Source of the DNA: Drosophila miranda
Taxonomy: Eukaryota; Arthropoda; Insecta; Diptera; Drosophilidae
Direction of reading: 5' to 3'
DNA length: 64,000 nucleotides
NCBI RefSeq assembly: GCF_003369915.1
Contig: NW_022881614.1
Location: 1,571,001 to 1,635,000, forward strand
The position numbers and the translations under genes are program-made. The notes under the pieces are model-generated. The model was not told the DNA's origin. It searched no databases and was given only the letters and a program-made list of their open reading frames with translations. Shown here piece after piece: positions 53,850-63,340 of the stretch (the stretch's first letter is position 1; every line of letters begins with the position of its first letter).

Positions 53850-53985
53850 CCAGCTAGATCGAGTGCAAGCAGAAGGCCGCGAGGACGCAACACTTGATTG
53901 CGGCTCAGAGAGAAGCGACAATAACTGAATCGAATGCCGCCATTCCAGAGCGTGGCAATTGAAAATGCCATCTGAGAGCGTGCAC
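53850..53985 (-). pseudogene. broken duplicate of the 5' end of the TIL gene
   Basis: The minus strand here repeats the start of the neighbouring gene, including upstream bases (ctctggaatgg, cgattcagttattgtcgctt) and the signal-peptide region. At the start position the codon is ATC (53896-53898) instead of ATG, and codon 15 is a TAG at 53854-53856. Similarity fades after about 60 coding bases. Confidence 0.75.
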
Positions 53986-54231
53986 TTAAGTAACAGCTTG
54001 ATCCTCGACAGGACGTCGACAATGTTCCTTTGCGGACACTCTTTGAAGTCCGGGATTAAGCCCTTGCGCGGCACTCCTGCTGCTCTCGGGAAGATGCAGC
54101 TGGCTGCCACGCTGAGGTAGACAACGTGTGAGTGATGAATCCTGTGGATCCCAAAGCACTGCAGCGGATACAGCGCTGCCTGCGTATTGAAATTTCACAT
54201 TTTAGCCAGCTCATTGTAGGTCGCCGCACAT
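53986..54231 (-). other. orphan open stretch, possible lost exon
   Basis: A minus-strand frame around 54000-54125 reads VVYLSVAASCIFPRAAG ... DFKECPQRNIVDVLSRIK. It looks protein-like but has no start codon in frame nearby and no neighbour to join. It may be an exon remnant of a small secreted gene. No function is assigned. Confidence 0.25.
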
Positions 54232-54951
54232 CTAGTCCCTTGGTGGCGGGCCACGTGGTCGGAGGACACTCTCGAGCAGACTCGGACCGGGCTGGTTCTT
54301 GGGCCGGGGCGTCGGCGTCAGCGAGCGGGTGTGCGGTGGAGCGTCCTCCTTCTTGTGGACGGCAGATGTGGCCGCACGGCGCAGGCGAATCTTCTCCTCC
54401 ATTTTGCTGGGCACCATGAAGCAGTTGGACTCCTTGTAGACCGGCTTGCGGCGATCGTTCCAGGGGAAGGTCCACTGAATGGGCGTAAAGTCGCGCCTCC
54501 ATGGCTTCCTGGGCTTGAACCAGCAGTCGCAGGTCCAGTCCTCTTCGCCGGGAGCATCGTCATCGCTGAAAGAGGTACAAGGTTACCTACCAAAGGAGGA
54601 AACGCTTGCGGATCGGCTACTTACCCACGCACATATACGCGAACGTACCGCGAGGACTTTCGGAAGAGCTCGAGGGCCTCGTTAAAGGTCAAATCCAGCG
54701 CGGGGACATCGTTGATCTGAGTGATTTCATCACCGAGGCGCATTCCGCCGCGCTTGGCCAGGCCCGTGGGCGACACATTGATGATGGTCAGCGGCTCGAA
54801 CTGGTCGTAGCCGCCCGACACCTCCATGCCCACATGGCGTCGTAGAAGCTCATGATGCGGCAATCCGTCTCCAAAGTGTACGTCATCTGGAGCTCGTACT
54901 CCACATTGTGTCGAACGCCTCCGAATCGTACTTATTCTTTGAGTCGAACAT
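54232..54951 (-). pseudogene. ZASP/Enigma-like PDZ protein, two exons, two single-base gaps
   Basis: Exon 1 54625-54951 (ATG 54951, MFDSKNKYDSEAFDTMW), intron 54566-54624 (59 bp, gtaagt...cag), exon 2 54232-54565. The PDZ domain has GMEVSGGYDQFEPLTI, INVSPTGLAKRGG, LGDEITQINDVPALDLT and EALELFRKSSRYVRVYVRG, the pattern of Z-disc ZASP/Enigma PDZ domains that bind alpha-actinin-type C-termini. Exon 2 is Trp/Pro-rich (DWTCDCWFKPRKPWRRDF) with a basic helix and a proline-rich end. Exon 1 needs one extra base in the runs at 54901-54902 and at 54829-54831 to stay in frame; total length would then be 220 residues. A TATAAAA box lies at 55091-55097. Likely the orthologue of a small fly muscle PDZ gene; I do not assign a name. 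Confidence 0.78.
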
Positions 54952-55090
54952 TCTGATCTCTACAATGGGTGATCTCACCCTGGCAATGGAAACTACTCGT
55001 ACAACTGAAGCTGCTGCAAGTTGCAAGTGGACGTGGCACTGTCTCGCCCAGCGTCTAAGTTTTCTGGCGTTGGTGGTGTGTATCGGTCGC

Positions 55091-55097
55091 TTTTATA
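55091..55097 (-). promoter_or_regulatory. TATA box of the PDZ gene
   Basis: TATAAAAG on the minus strand about 140 bp upstream of the ATG at 54951. Confidence 0.6.
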
Positions 55098-56559
55098 GCC
55101 GCTAATTGGGAGATTTGGTAGCCTCTAACGTGATCTCCTGAAGGCCAATGTCATTGTTGTTTAATCGTTTTGCCAAGTGCAGTGGAAAACATGTACGGAA
55201 GAACACCTCCGATGAGTGTACTCCCCGACCAAAGGTTCCTCTTCTTTCGGTTTGATTGAAGAAATTGCCTGCTTTTATTTGTGGTTCCCACTGTGCCTTG
55301 AGGGGAAATCAATTCAATTGATTTGCATTTAATTGTTGTCTGTTTTTAGTGGCGTGGCTGTAATTTTGGCTGACGGAAACAACGGCGGCTAACCCCAAAA
55401 GCAGTCCGAAGAGGAAGAACCCGTGGCCGCATTTGGCCATTGAAAGTGGAGCCGCTGCGAGAGCCAAGGGAAACGAAAGCCAACCAAGTCCAAGTCCAGT
55501 TCCAGCTCTTCTCCACTCTGCTAAGCAGCTTCAGCAAGTGCTAACAACCTGTCCGTCCAATGCTGCCGCTTCGCGTCCAAGCGATTTGATTTCACTGACC
55601 TCAACTACAGCCGCCACTGGCCAACAATGCAACTGCGATGGACTGCAGAGCTGCAGACCTGCACCTTCTGACTCCGCTCGCCTGCCGACTATTGAATTAT
55701 TCATTTGCTCAGACCAAAATCCAACAAAAGAAGAAGGAAGAACAGCGACAAAAGTCCATAAAATGCTCTTGTGGCCAGCGACGAGGGAGAGCAGTATCGG
55801 AATGGCAAATGGCAAACGGCAAACAGTGACAACTCGCCTAATTACAACGAATCTTTGGCTCTGCAAAGCACTCAAAGAGTGCTTGAACTAACACAAAACC
55901 CTGGCCCCGAGAGTGGTACTGGCCCCTGGTACTGGGGCTTATGCAACGACACTCTGCAGTCTCCAGCCGGGGATTTGCATCAGCCAGCGTGGCGAGCTTT
56001 TGTTTCCATGGAATTTCTAAGCAACAATAGAAAGGATTTGGAGCGGAGTGAGCGAAGCGACCATGGAATTGAAGCAATTACTTAGCAGGTGCCAGACAAC
56101 ATTTGGGATTACGAATAGATTGTCTCATAAATTTCAGAACATGTGCAAACATAAACCCTTACTTTTTCAGTGCTCTGCGGCGCCCTGCTGATGATGATGA
56201 TGCCACTCTCCTGGGGCATAGATCCAGGATTTCTGGAGTATATAAGAAAGTGTGACAACCTAAAATATCCCTTAAGTGTATCATATTGAATGGACTACCA
56301 GCAGAAGCCTTTCTTAATCGATTCTTAAGTTTTGTTTTGATGTAAAATATACCGAATGGCCTGATTCTTAGCGCAAGTTTCTAGTCTTCCTTGCAGTTTC
56401 ACATTATTTGACATTCTGCGAAAGATTCCGTTTGATAATCTAATTGTGGCTTGCTTTGGGGAATCAAACACTTGTGACGATGATATTCAGTTTGCTGAGC
56501 CTCCCAAACTCCGGGTATGCTCTGAATTTTTATTGAAAATGTATAATTTATTGTAGACC
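55098..56559. other. intergenic, no gene recognised
   Basis: Contains plus-strand open stretches (for example 55433-55891) of low-complexity Ser/Pro/Ala/Gln composition without signal, domain or splice context. I treat them as noncoding. Confidence 0.4.
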
Positions 56560-56989
56560 TTAGTCCTCAAAGCAGTTCAGGGAGTCTAACTTTCGTTCCT
56601 GGGGCTTCAGCAAAGTGACAGCCGCCGAGAACATCTGGTTAAGGCAATCGGGCTTATGGTAGATCGCCTTCTTGGCAAATTGGTGCACGATTCGAATGTA
56701 CTTGAGGAAGCTATTGCCCTTTTCCAACTGTGGTTGATAGTCAAGGCACAAAACCAGGATCTTTATTGCAGGTATGGTGTTTTCGATCAGCAAGGACACC
56801 CCGTCGTTAATCACCTCGATGCACTGCAGGTACTTGTCAAAATCTTTTGAAAATGCCTGGACCTGACTCTTGTGGCACAGCTAAATAACGAATGGGATCG
56901 GTATGGATCGGCTCGAAGCAAGTAGGGCTAGTAAGATATATACTCACAGCCAATAAGCTCAGCCACAAGGTAACCTTGATCAAATGCAT
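56560..56989 (-). CDS. small secreted 4-Cys protein A (array member 1)
   Basis: Exon 1 56948-56989 (42 nt, MHLIKVTLWLSLLA), intron 56881-56947 (67 bp, gtgagt...ttag, phase 0), exon 2 56560-56880; 120 residues. The mature part is helical with four conserved cysteines: after DKYLQ (C1), in KILVLC (C2), KPDC (C3) and LNC (C4), plus one Cys at the exon junction. C1-C2 is about 26 residues and C3-C4 about 22. Shared pattern with six downstream genes: TIPA/MP-type motif before C2, a YQF/YKF-type aromatic helix before C3, and L-P/K-P motif before C4. Function unknown. Secreted; two disulfides likely. A TAAA-type TATA box lies at 57072-57077. Confidence 0.82.
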
Positions 56990-57071
56990 TTGGGCTTTCT
57001 CTGTCTTCGTAGGTGTGTGAGGCTTGACGGCTCCAGTCCCAACGTTTGAGCCATCAGAAGAATGTGCCCTC

Positions 57072-57077
57072 TTTATA
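57072..57077 (-). promoter_or_regulatory. TATA box, gene A
   Basis: CCTATAAAG on the minus strand, about 85 bp upstream of ATG 56989. Confidence 0.6.
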
Positions 57078-57444
57078 GGCCACAGGATAATCCCATTCGC
57101 CATGCTCGCGGCCATCACAAATGATCAATTTCACGCTCTGGGAGCGCATTTCTGCAGGCTTAGCCATTATCCGTAACGAATTCTACGCGAGCATAGCGAA
57201 TTTTGTCCGACCTTGAATCTAAAACCTTTTCTGATTGAGTTTTTTGCGAGCTCTCTTGAAATGCTTCGGTTGAAAAATTTAATCAATTAGCTTGCTTAGG
57301 AAACAAGAGTTGTTATTCGTACTATTAGAAAATCTTTGAGATCTGATTGATATTTTTGCATGCAAATGCTTTCGATATATTGCAATTTGGTATATATTTA
57401 TACATTTATACATATACATATATGTCCACATGTGTATATCCTTT

Positions 57445-57908
57445 CTACAAGATATAGTCTTTCTCCTGCAGGCATTCCAATTCCTCGATTTGTTCGGAAT
57501 ATGGTTTGATCAGTTCCGTTGCCTGGGTCACCAAGAGCTTGAGGCACTTTGGATTATTTAAGACCAGCTTCTTAAAGAACCGATAAATGTTCTTTAGGTA
57601 CCATATCGATGATTTTGGCTTGCCATCCTTCGGTGGAAGCGCCGTATAGAAGGAGCATATCTGCATCTCGTAGACCGCTGGAATGACGTTGGTGACGACC
57701 TTGGCCACCGCCTCGACGCCCACTTGGGCGCACTTGCTCAGCTTGCTCCATTGGGGGTTAATTATGGCCTGTGCATCGGTTTGCTTCGGGGCCAGGCAAA
57801 TCTGTGGGTCGTGACAGTCGTTACTGGTTAAGATTACTATAAGGAAATCGAGCTGAAGGTACTCACAGCCAAGAAACTCAGCAGTAAAATCGACCTAAGC
57901 ACGTTCAT
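57445..57908 (-). CDS. small secreted 4-Cys protein B (array member 2)
   Basis: Exon 1 57867-57908 (42 nt, MNVLRSILLLSFLA), intron 57802-57866 (65 bp, gtgagt...acag), exon 2 57445-57801; 132 residues. Conserved cysteines in LSKC, EMQIC, NPKC and LEC. It has the array motifs VIPAVYEM before C2, YRFFKKLV before C3 and LIKPYSEQ before C4. It has a longer C-terminal tail (LQEKDYIL) and a short Lys/Pro insertion between C2 and C3 compared with A. Clean frame and splice sites. Intergenic gap to A is about 450 bp. Confidence 0.83.
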
Positions 57909-57954
57909 TGTGATCGGACCCAGCTATGGAGTGTCTGATCAATCATCTGTTCTA

Positions 57955-57960
57955 TTTATA
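57955..57960 (-). promoter_or_regulatory. TATA box, gene B
   Basis: CTATAAATAG on the minus strand, about 50 bp upstream of ATG 57908. Confidence 0.65.
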
Positions 57961-58430
57961 GAGCTTGAGAAAACTGTATTCGTCATGCTTCTGGCCATGG
58001 CTAAATGCTTAATGCGTTAAAAGCCTCCCATATGACATTGAAACCCATTCATAATAATTATATAATAGCCTTATCCGGGGATAAACGATGGGTTCTGCTT
58101 TTGATCTCCCCAGAGGTGACAGAAATGTCAAATCTCTCCGAATATTGATGTATGTATCTATGTTAACGTAAGTATAAAGGCAATGATAATGATAGTAAAG
58201 TAGTAATGTTCAAATGTTTTACGTTTAGGAACCAAGGATTTTCTTATAAAAACGACAGATATTCGAACCATAATATATATGATTTCTAGGATCCGCAAGT
58301 TATTGGTTTGCCATATCCCTAAATTAAATCAAAAACATTTTGTCAGTTTTGGCTTGCTTCAATTAGAACAGGCGGCAGGCGCTCGGAATGCTCTGTATTT
58401 TATTTCAATATTGAAAAACGTATTGAATAT

Positions 58431-58865
58431 TTAGGAGTCCAAGCAGTGCATGCTATTAATCCTCTCAACGTATGGCTCGAGGGTGTTGACAACTCCCTTG
58501 AGGGGGTCTAGCAGACAGCTCTGTTTGTCGTAAACAGATAGCTTCAGGAACTTGTAGATGTTTTTGAGAAGTCTGAGTTGGCTAAATTCGGGGTCGCGGA
58601 GAGGCTCGAAGTCGATACACTGATATAATACACGCATCGCGGGGATGGTGCGTCGCAGTATTTGCGCCGAAGCTCTGGCGCCAATATGGGTGCACTCCAG
58701 CCATTTTTCCCAGTCTATGGACCCTGACTCCTCCCCGGCCTCAGACAAGACCTAATATAGATGGGGGATTGCTCAAAGATTAGAGAGAAAGATCCACTGA
58801 TGGACTTCCCGTGCTCTACTTACAACCAACGCGCTCAGCAATAGCTCGGCTTTAAGCAGATTCAT
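58431..58865 (-). CDS. small secreted 4-Cys protein C (array member 3)
   Basis: Exon 1 58824-58865 (42 nt, MNLLKAELLLSALV), intron 58752-58823 (72 bp, gtaagt...ttag), exon 2 58431-58751; 120 residues. Cysteines in WLEC, LYQC, QSC and MHC. Motifs TIPAMRVL, IYKFLKLS and LEPYVERI match genes A and B. The mature N-terminus is acidic (SEAGEESGSIDW). Frame and splice sites are intact. The upstream region, with a TATA box at 58946-58951, closely resembles that of gene A (both read ggccTATAAA), suggesting a recent duplication including the promoter. Confidence 0.83.
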
Positions 58866-58945
58866 TTTCGGGCTTTCTCTGTCTTGATGCTTTCGGCTTA
58901 ACGGCTCCAGACTCAACGTTGCAGCCAGCCACAGATCGTACCCTA

Positions 58946-58951
58946 TTTATA
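58946..58951 (-). promoter_or_regulatory. TATA box, gene C
   Basis: GGCCTATAAATAGGG on the minus strand, about 83 bp upstream of ATG 58865. Confidence 0.65.
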
Positions 58952-59036
58952 GGCCACAGGTAAATTCAATTTGCAGTGTTCGCTGCCTTCTGTAAAAATA
59001 AATTTCACGCCTCCAATGGGTCACGTTTACGGCGAT

Positions 59037-60113
59037 TTATTGGGGTATATTAGATTTGTGGTAAAAGTGGATGTGTGTAACGTCCAGAAGGAATCGTTTC
59101 CGACCCCATAAAGTTTATATATTCTTGATCAGCATCAATAGCCGAGTCGATTGAGCCCTGTCTGTCTGTCCGTCCGTCCGTCTGTCCGTCTGTCCGTCCC
59201 CTTCAGCGCCTAGTGCTCAAAGACTTTAAGAGCGAGAGCAACGATGTTTTGGATCCAGACTTCTGTGATATGTCACTGCAACAAGAATATTTCAAAACTT
59301 TGCCCCGCCCACTTCCGCCCCCACAAAGGGCGAAAATCTGTGGCATCCACAATTTCGACGATACGAGAAAACTAAAAATGAAGATGACTATATCTTCTAG
59401 AGTGCAAAATCTGAACCAGATCGTATAATTATTATAGCCAGAATCAAGAAAACAACTTCATTCTTTCTCGCCCTGTCTCTCTCTAACACACACGTAGCAT
59501 AGCCGGCTTTGCTTAGAGTAAAACATTAGCGCCTAGATCTCAGAGACTATAAAAGCTAGAGCAACCAAATTTGGTATCCACACTCCTGTGATATCGGACC
59601 TTGAACGTTTCGTGTCCAAATTTCGCCACACCCCCTTCCGCCCCCGCAAAGGATGAAAATCTGGGGATATTCAAAAATTTCAGAGACTATTAAGGCTAGA
59701 GTAACCAAATTTAGTATCCGCACTCCTGTCAGATCTCACTATAAAACGTATATCTCAAAATTTCGCCCCACCCCCTTCCGCCCCCACAAAGGACGAAAAT
59801 CTGTTGCATCCACAATATTGAGAATACGAGAAAACTAAAAACGCAGAACCATAGATAATGATCATATCTATCAGATTACTGAATCTGGATCAGATCAGAT
59901 AATTTTTATAGCCAAAAGGAACAAATCAATTTGCACTGGCTACGCAGCGCCCGACGTCACGCTCAGACTGATTTTCTGTCTCTCTCGCACGCACTCTTTG
60001 TCGTGTGGTTCAATATTAGCAGCGTCTGCCGGAGGAGAGCCATACTGACTTAGTATCGGGTATAACTGTAGAGTTGCGGTGTCCGCAGCAACTCACAACG
60101 TTCCCCCTCGTTT
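59037..60113 (+). mobile_element. DINE-1-like repeat, copy f
   Basis: About 1.08 kb, lacking the first 20 or so bases of the 5' end but with an intact 3' hairpin. It separates gene C from gene D and ends 12 bp from the gene D stop codon. Confidence 0.88.
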
Positions 60114-60125
60114 ATTCTGAATTTC

Positions 60126-60582
60126 TCAACATAAAGGTGGCTTCACAAACAAATAGGCACATTGCAAGGAGTTCATCTTCTTCAAGTGAGGACCCACGAC
60201 GCTCGATAGCGTCATGTAGGCATTCATCAGGCAGGGCAGACGCTCGCCCATCAACATTTTATGGACGAACTGGTAGATGATCACCAGCAGCACCCTATTC
60301 ACTCTGGCAGTGCTGATCTTGGGCAAATAGCCCACGCACAGCAGCAGATCTTTCATCATGGGCATGATCTGGATGGCGAGGCTCGCCGTCAGCTCCAGGC
60401 CCGCTTCAACGCAATTCCCTACCTTGATCAGGTTGATCTTCTGCCCTGCGGTTGGTCTGAACTTAAACAGCTAAGAGACGATCCGTCTCTGCTTAATCAC
60501 ATACATATAACAGTATGAATCCCGTAGTCACAACACTTACAAGCAGACAGCCGAGGAGCAGTGAAACCTTCACTCTTTGCAT
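60126..60582 (-). CDS. small secreted 4-Cys protein D (array member 4)
   Basis: Exon 1 60541-60582 (42 nt, MQRVKVSLLLGCLL), intron 60471-60540 (70 bp, gtaagt...ttag), exon 2 60126-60470; 128 residues. Cysteines in VGNC, DLLLC, RLPC and LQC, with an additional C-terminal Cys (VKPPLC*). Motifs IMPMMKDL, IYQFVHKM and VGPHLKKM match the array. The stop codon (60126-60128) lies about a dozen bases from the end of DINE-1 copy f, so the original 3' UTR and polyadenylation signal are displaced and the last residues may be altered. Confidence 0.8.
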
Positions 60583-60632
60583 GCCGAGGGTAGTATGAGA
60601 GAACTGTGCGGCATTGTCATGGTTTGAGCTGC

Positions 60633-60640
60633 TTTTATAT
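60633..60640 (-). promoter_or_regulatory. TATA box, gene D
   Basis: ATATAAAAG on the minus strand, about 53 bp upstream of ATG 60582. Confidence 0.6.
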
Positions 60641-60727
60641 GATCCTAAGTACTTTTTATATGCTTCACAGTTTCCCCAATGTACACGTAACACGTTGCGA
60701 GATACAGGCTGCTCTTTCATTTGTTGT

Positions 60728-61137
60728 TTATAAATCTTTGGGCATACAGGACGGCGCCACACTCCGGTAAATGCATCTATAGGTCTTCAGTCGCACGAAA
60801 TGCTGTCCCAAGATTTTTTTTATCGAGGTGGCCAAATCGAGAAGGCACGAGGCATTCTGGACAAGCTCTCCCAGGAACTTGGAGGCCACATCCTTGAATG
60901 TTCCGAAGTCTTGAAGCTGATGCACTCGAACATGGTTTTCACTATGGGCATAGCCTTGCTGGTGAGGTCTGAAGTTGCCTCGAGGAAGATCTGGGAGCAG
61001 ACGCCAATCTGCTTGAGGCTGTACGACTGGGCATTCGCCAATATCTACAAAAGGAGTCGAGGACTTAAACAGCTCACTATATAAGTATTTATTACCCAGA
61101 AACAGCTCAGGATTAATGCGGGTTTTAAGCACTGCAT
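60728..61137 (-). pseudogene. small secreted 4-Cys protein E (array member 5), one frameshift
   Basis: Exon 1 61096-61137 (42 nt, MQCLKPALILSCFW), intron 61045-61095 (51 bp, gtaata...gtag), exon 2 60728-61044. The first part of exon 2 (ANAQSYSLKQIGVCSQIF, KAMPIVKTMFEC, ISFKTS) and the second (FKDVASKFLGELV, NASC, YRC, APSC) are in different frames. The switch near 60,901-60,905 equals one missing base in a short C run on the plus strand. With it the protein would be 119 residues with the usual four cysteines plus a fifth at the end, like D and F. Closest to gene F (GVC, IFLEA). Confidence 0.78.
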
Positions 61138-61207
61138 GCTGGAAATTCATTTAAAGAACTGACTTTTTTTAACTCTACGGAGTATATGAGACATGCATGA
61201 AAACCCA

Positions 61208-61215
61208 TTTTATAT
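61208..61215 (-). promoter_or_regulatory. TATA box, gene E
   Basis: ATATAAAATG on the minus strand, about 73 bp upstream of ATG 61137. Confidence 0.55.
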
Positions 61216-61234
61216 GCTGCCATAACAGTCCGCT

Positions 61235-61678
61235 TCAGCCCGCTAAGGGCAGGCAGCTTTGCGGAACACCAACGTAACTGCACTGATAGCTGGAATACCT
61301 GCTCCAATGGGGCTCTAGAATCTGGGCCACCGCATCGGTCATGTTCCACAGGCAGTCGGTGGCCATGGCCACGTGTTGCAGGAATTTGAATCCCGTTATC
61401 ATGAGCATCGGTACGTCCATGCTCTCCAGATCAACGCTGTTCGTGAAGTTGGTACACTTTACCAGGTCTTTGATGAGGGGCATGCCACGGTTCGCAATGG
61501 CGGAGGCTGCTTCCAGGAAAATCCTCCAGCATATGCCTATTACGCCCAGGTTGTGTTCCTGACCCCCCAGAAAGGGTACCATAAGCTACCGACACAAAGT
61601 GTATCCATCATTACGAGTATCTGTGGATAGTATAGCTTCTCTCACCAACAGACAGCCAAGGAGCAGAATGTTCTTCAT
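61235..61678 (-). CDS. small secreted 4-Cys protein F (array member 6)
   Basis: Exon 1 61646-61678 (33 nt, MKNILLLGCLL), intron 61586-61645 (60 bp, gtgaga...gtag), exon 2 61235-61585; 127 residues. Cysteines in GIC, LVKC, TDC and YQC plus a C-terminal PQSC. Motifs GMPLIKDL, FKFLQHVA and LEPHWSRY. The first exon is three codons shorter than in the other six genes. Intact frame. The gap to gene E is only about 100 bp, so the promoter of E lies in the F 3' flank. Confidence 0.82.
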
Positions 61679-61728
61679 GCTTGCAATTACCCCAAGGCAC
61701 TGTTCTAAAGCGAATGTTGTTTTCTTCA

Positions 61729-61734
61729 TTTATA
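61729..61734 (-). promoter_or_regulatory. TATA box, gene F
   Basis: CTTTATAAATG on the minus strand, about 51 bp upstream of ATG 61678. Confidence 0.6.
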
Positions 61735-61846
61735 AAGCTGACTACCCGAATCGATTTCATACGGTTGTTCATTTCATACGCTTTTTTATAGATTTTACGT
61801 TATAGATATAACGATAGACGACCCTTCAAGGCCCCTGTCATATGAC

Positions 61847-62527
61847 AAAACGAGGGGGAACGTTGTGAGTTGCTGCGGAGACCGCAACTCTACATTTATA
61901 CCCGATACTTAGTCAGTATGGCTCTCCTCCGGCAGACGCCGCTAATATTGAACGACACGACAAAGAGTGCGTGCGAGAGAGACAGAAAATCAGTCTGAGC
62001 GTGACGTCGGGCGCTGCTTAGCCACTGCAAATTGATTTGTTCCTTTTGGCTATAAAAATTATCTGATCTGATCCAGATTCAGCAATCTGATAGATATGGT
62101 CATTATCTATGATTCTGCGTTTTTAGTTTTCTCGAATGTGCAATATTGTGAATGCAACAGATTTTCGTCCTTTGTGGGGGCGGAAGGGGGTGGGGCGAAA
62201 TTCTGAGATATACGTTTTATAGTGAGATCTAACAGAAGTGCGGAGACCAAATTTGGTTACTTTAGCCTTAATAGCCTCTGAGATTTGTGGATGCCCCAGA
62301 TTTTCGTCCTTTGCGGGGGCGGAAGGGGGTGTTGCGAAATTTGGACACGAAACGGTCAAGGTCCGATATCACAGGAGTGTGGATACCAAATTTGGTTGCT
62401 CTGGCTCTTATAGGTTCTGAGATCCTTGAACTCATATTTTGCAATTGGCAAAACCGACCATGAAACCTGTGTGTTAGAGAGAGACAGAGCGAGAAAGAAT
62501 GAAATTGTTTTCTTGATTCTGGCCATA
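61847..62527 (-). mobile_element. DINE-1-like repeat, copy g (truncated)
   Basis: Hairpin end at 61847. It runs leftward-oriented through the two internal units and stops at about 62527 without the tataccc end. It lies between genes F and G, about 50 bp from the gene G stop. Confidence 0.87.
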
Positions 62528-62577
62528 AAAAAGCTATGCACAAAAACCCAAAAAACAATCCTAGCCAGTGAGGCACT

Positions 62578-62981
62578 TTAATGTAAAGAACGTTGTGCAA
62601 ACGGAGCGAGCAGATCTCTTGTTTCCTGGATGGTGTTCAACAGGCAAATCTGGTTGCCGACGATCTTCTGAATGAACTGATAGGCCAGCATCAGCACCGC
62701 CGTAGGATCCAGATCCTTTGTCTTCATGGGCTTAAATTTTGCGCATTTCGCCAGGGATTTGATGGTGGGCACAATCTTCTGGCCCACGACTGAGGCTACC
62801 TCGACACACAAGTCAAAGCACTTGGCCATCTTATCGATATCCAGTCCTTCAGCAGACACGGTTTTAGTAACGGATCCCAGCAGCTGTAATTTCACATATT
62901 TTGAGTTGAAATTCGAAATATTTAGCCTTTATCTTTTACGATCACGGAGCAGACGAGGCAAATGGCCTGGATGGCCAGGAT
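62578..62981 (-). pseudogene. small secreted 4-Cys protein G (array member 7), start and end damaged
   Basis: By alignment to its paralogues, exon 1 is 62940-62981 (42 nt, LAIQAICLVCSVI after the first codon), intron 62884-62939 (56 bp, gtaaaa...acag, phase 0), exon 2 62578-62883. The codon at the expected start is ATC, not ATG. No in-frame ATG precedes it before a TGA, and no TATA box is found at the usual distance. Exon 2 keeps C1 (MAKC), C2 (LAKC) and C3 (NQIC) but ends QRSLH* where the others reach C4. An exon-2 reading beginning inside the intron exists but would lack a signal peptide. Probably a decayed copy. Confidence 0.72.
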
Positions 62982-63340
62982 ATCTTTAAACTCGAAATGA
63001 ATGCTAAGATTAAGCCTTTCTCAGATCTCATATCCCATTCCCTGCACCGCCAGTAAGCAAACTATTGGGCGAATGGTTAGACGAATACAATGTTTCCTTG
63101 ACAACTTGCATTATGCATGGCTGGTTGCATAAGACTTTCTGAAACTGTAGAAAGTCTACCACGATGGCGTTCTATATAGAATGTCTCGTGAACTGGCCTA
63201 GTCGATCAGGCAGTACCATGTGAATAAATACAGAAATATGTGTGTCAGACTCGATTCGGCTTGTATAACTGTAATCCCCTACAAGTCAAGCATATAGTAG
63301 AGGCCTCGCAGTACGATAACCAGTTGATAATTTACAGATT
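62982..63340. other. no gene; possible short LTR-like stretch and hairpin
   Basis: Contains a perfect inverted repeat agactttc...gaaagtct (63132-63139, 63150-63157), an AATAAA near 63222 and cccctaca near 63280. Too little to call a retroelement. Confidence 0.25.

Noticed and set aside
55433-55891. Plus-strand open stretch of 152 codons
   Set aside because: Low-complexity composition, no conserved motif, no splice or promoter context, opposite strand to the surrounding genes.
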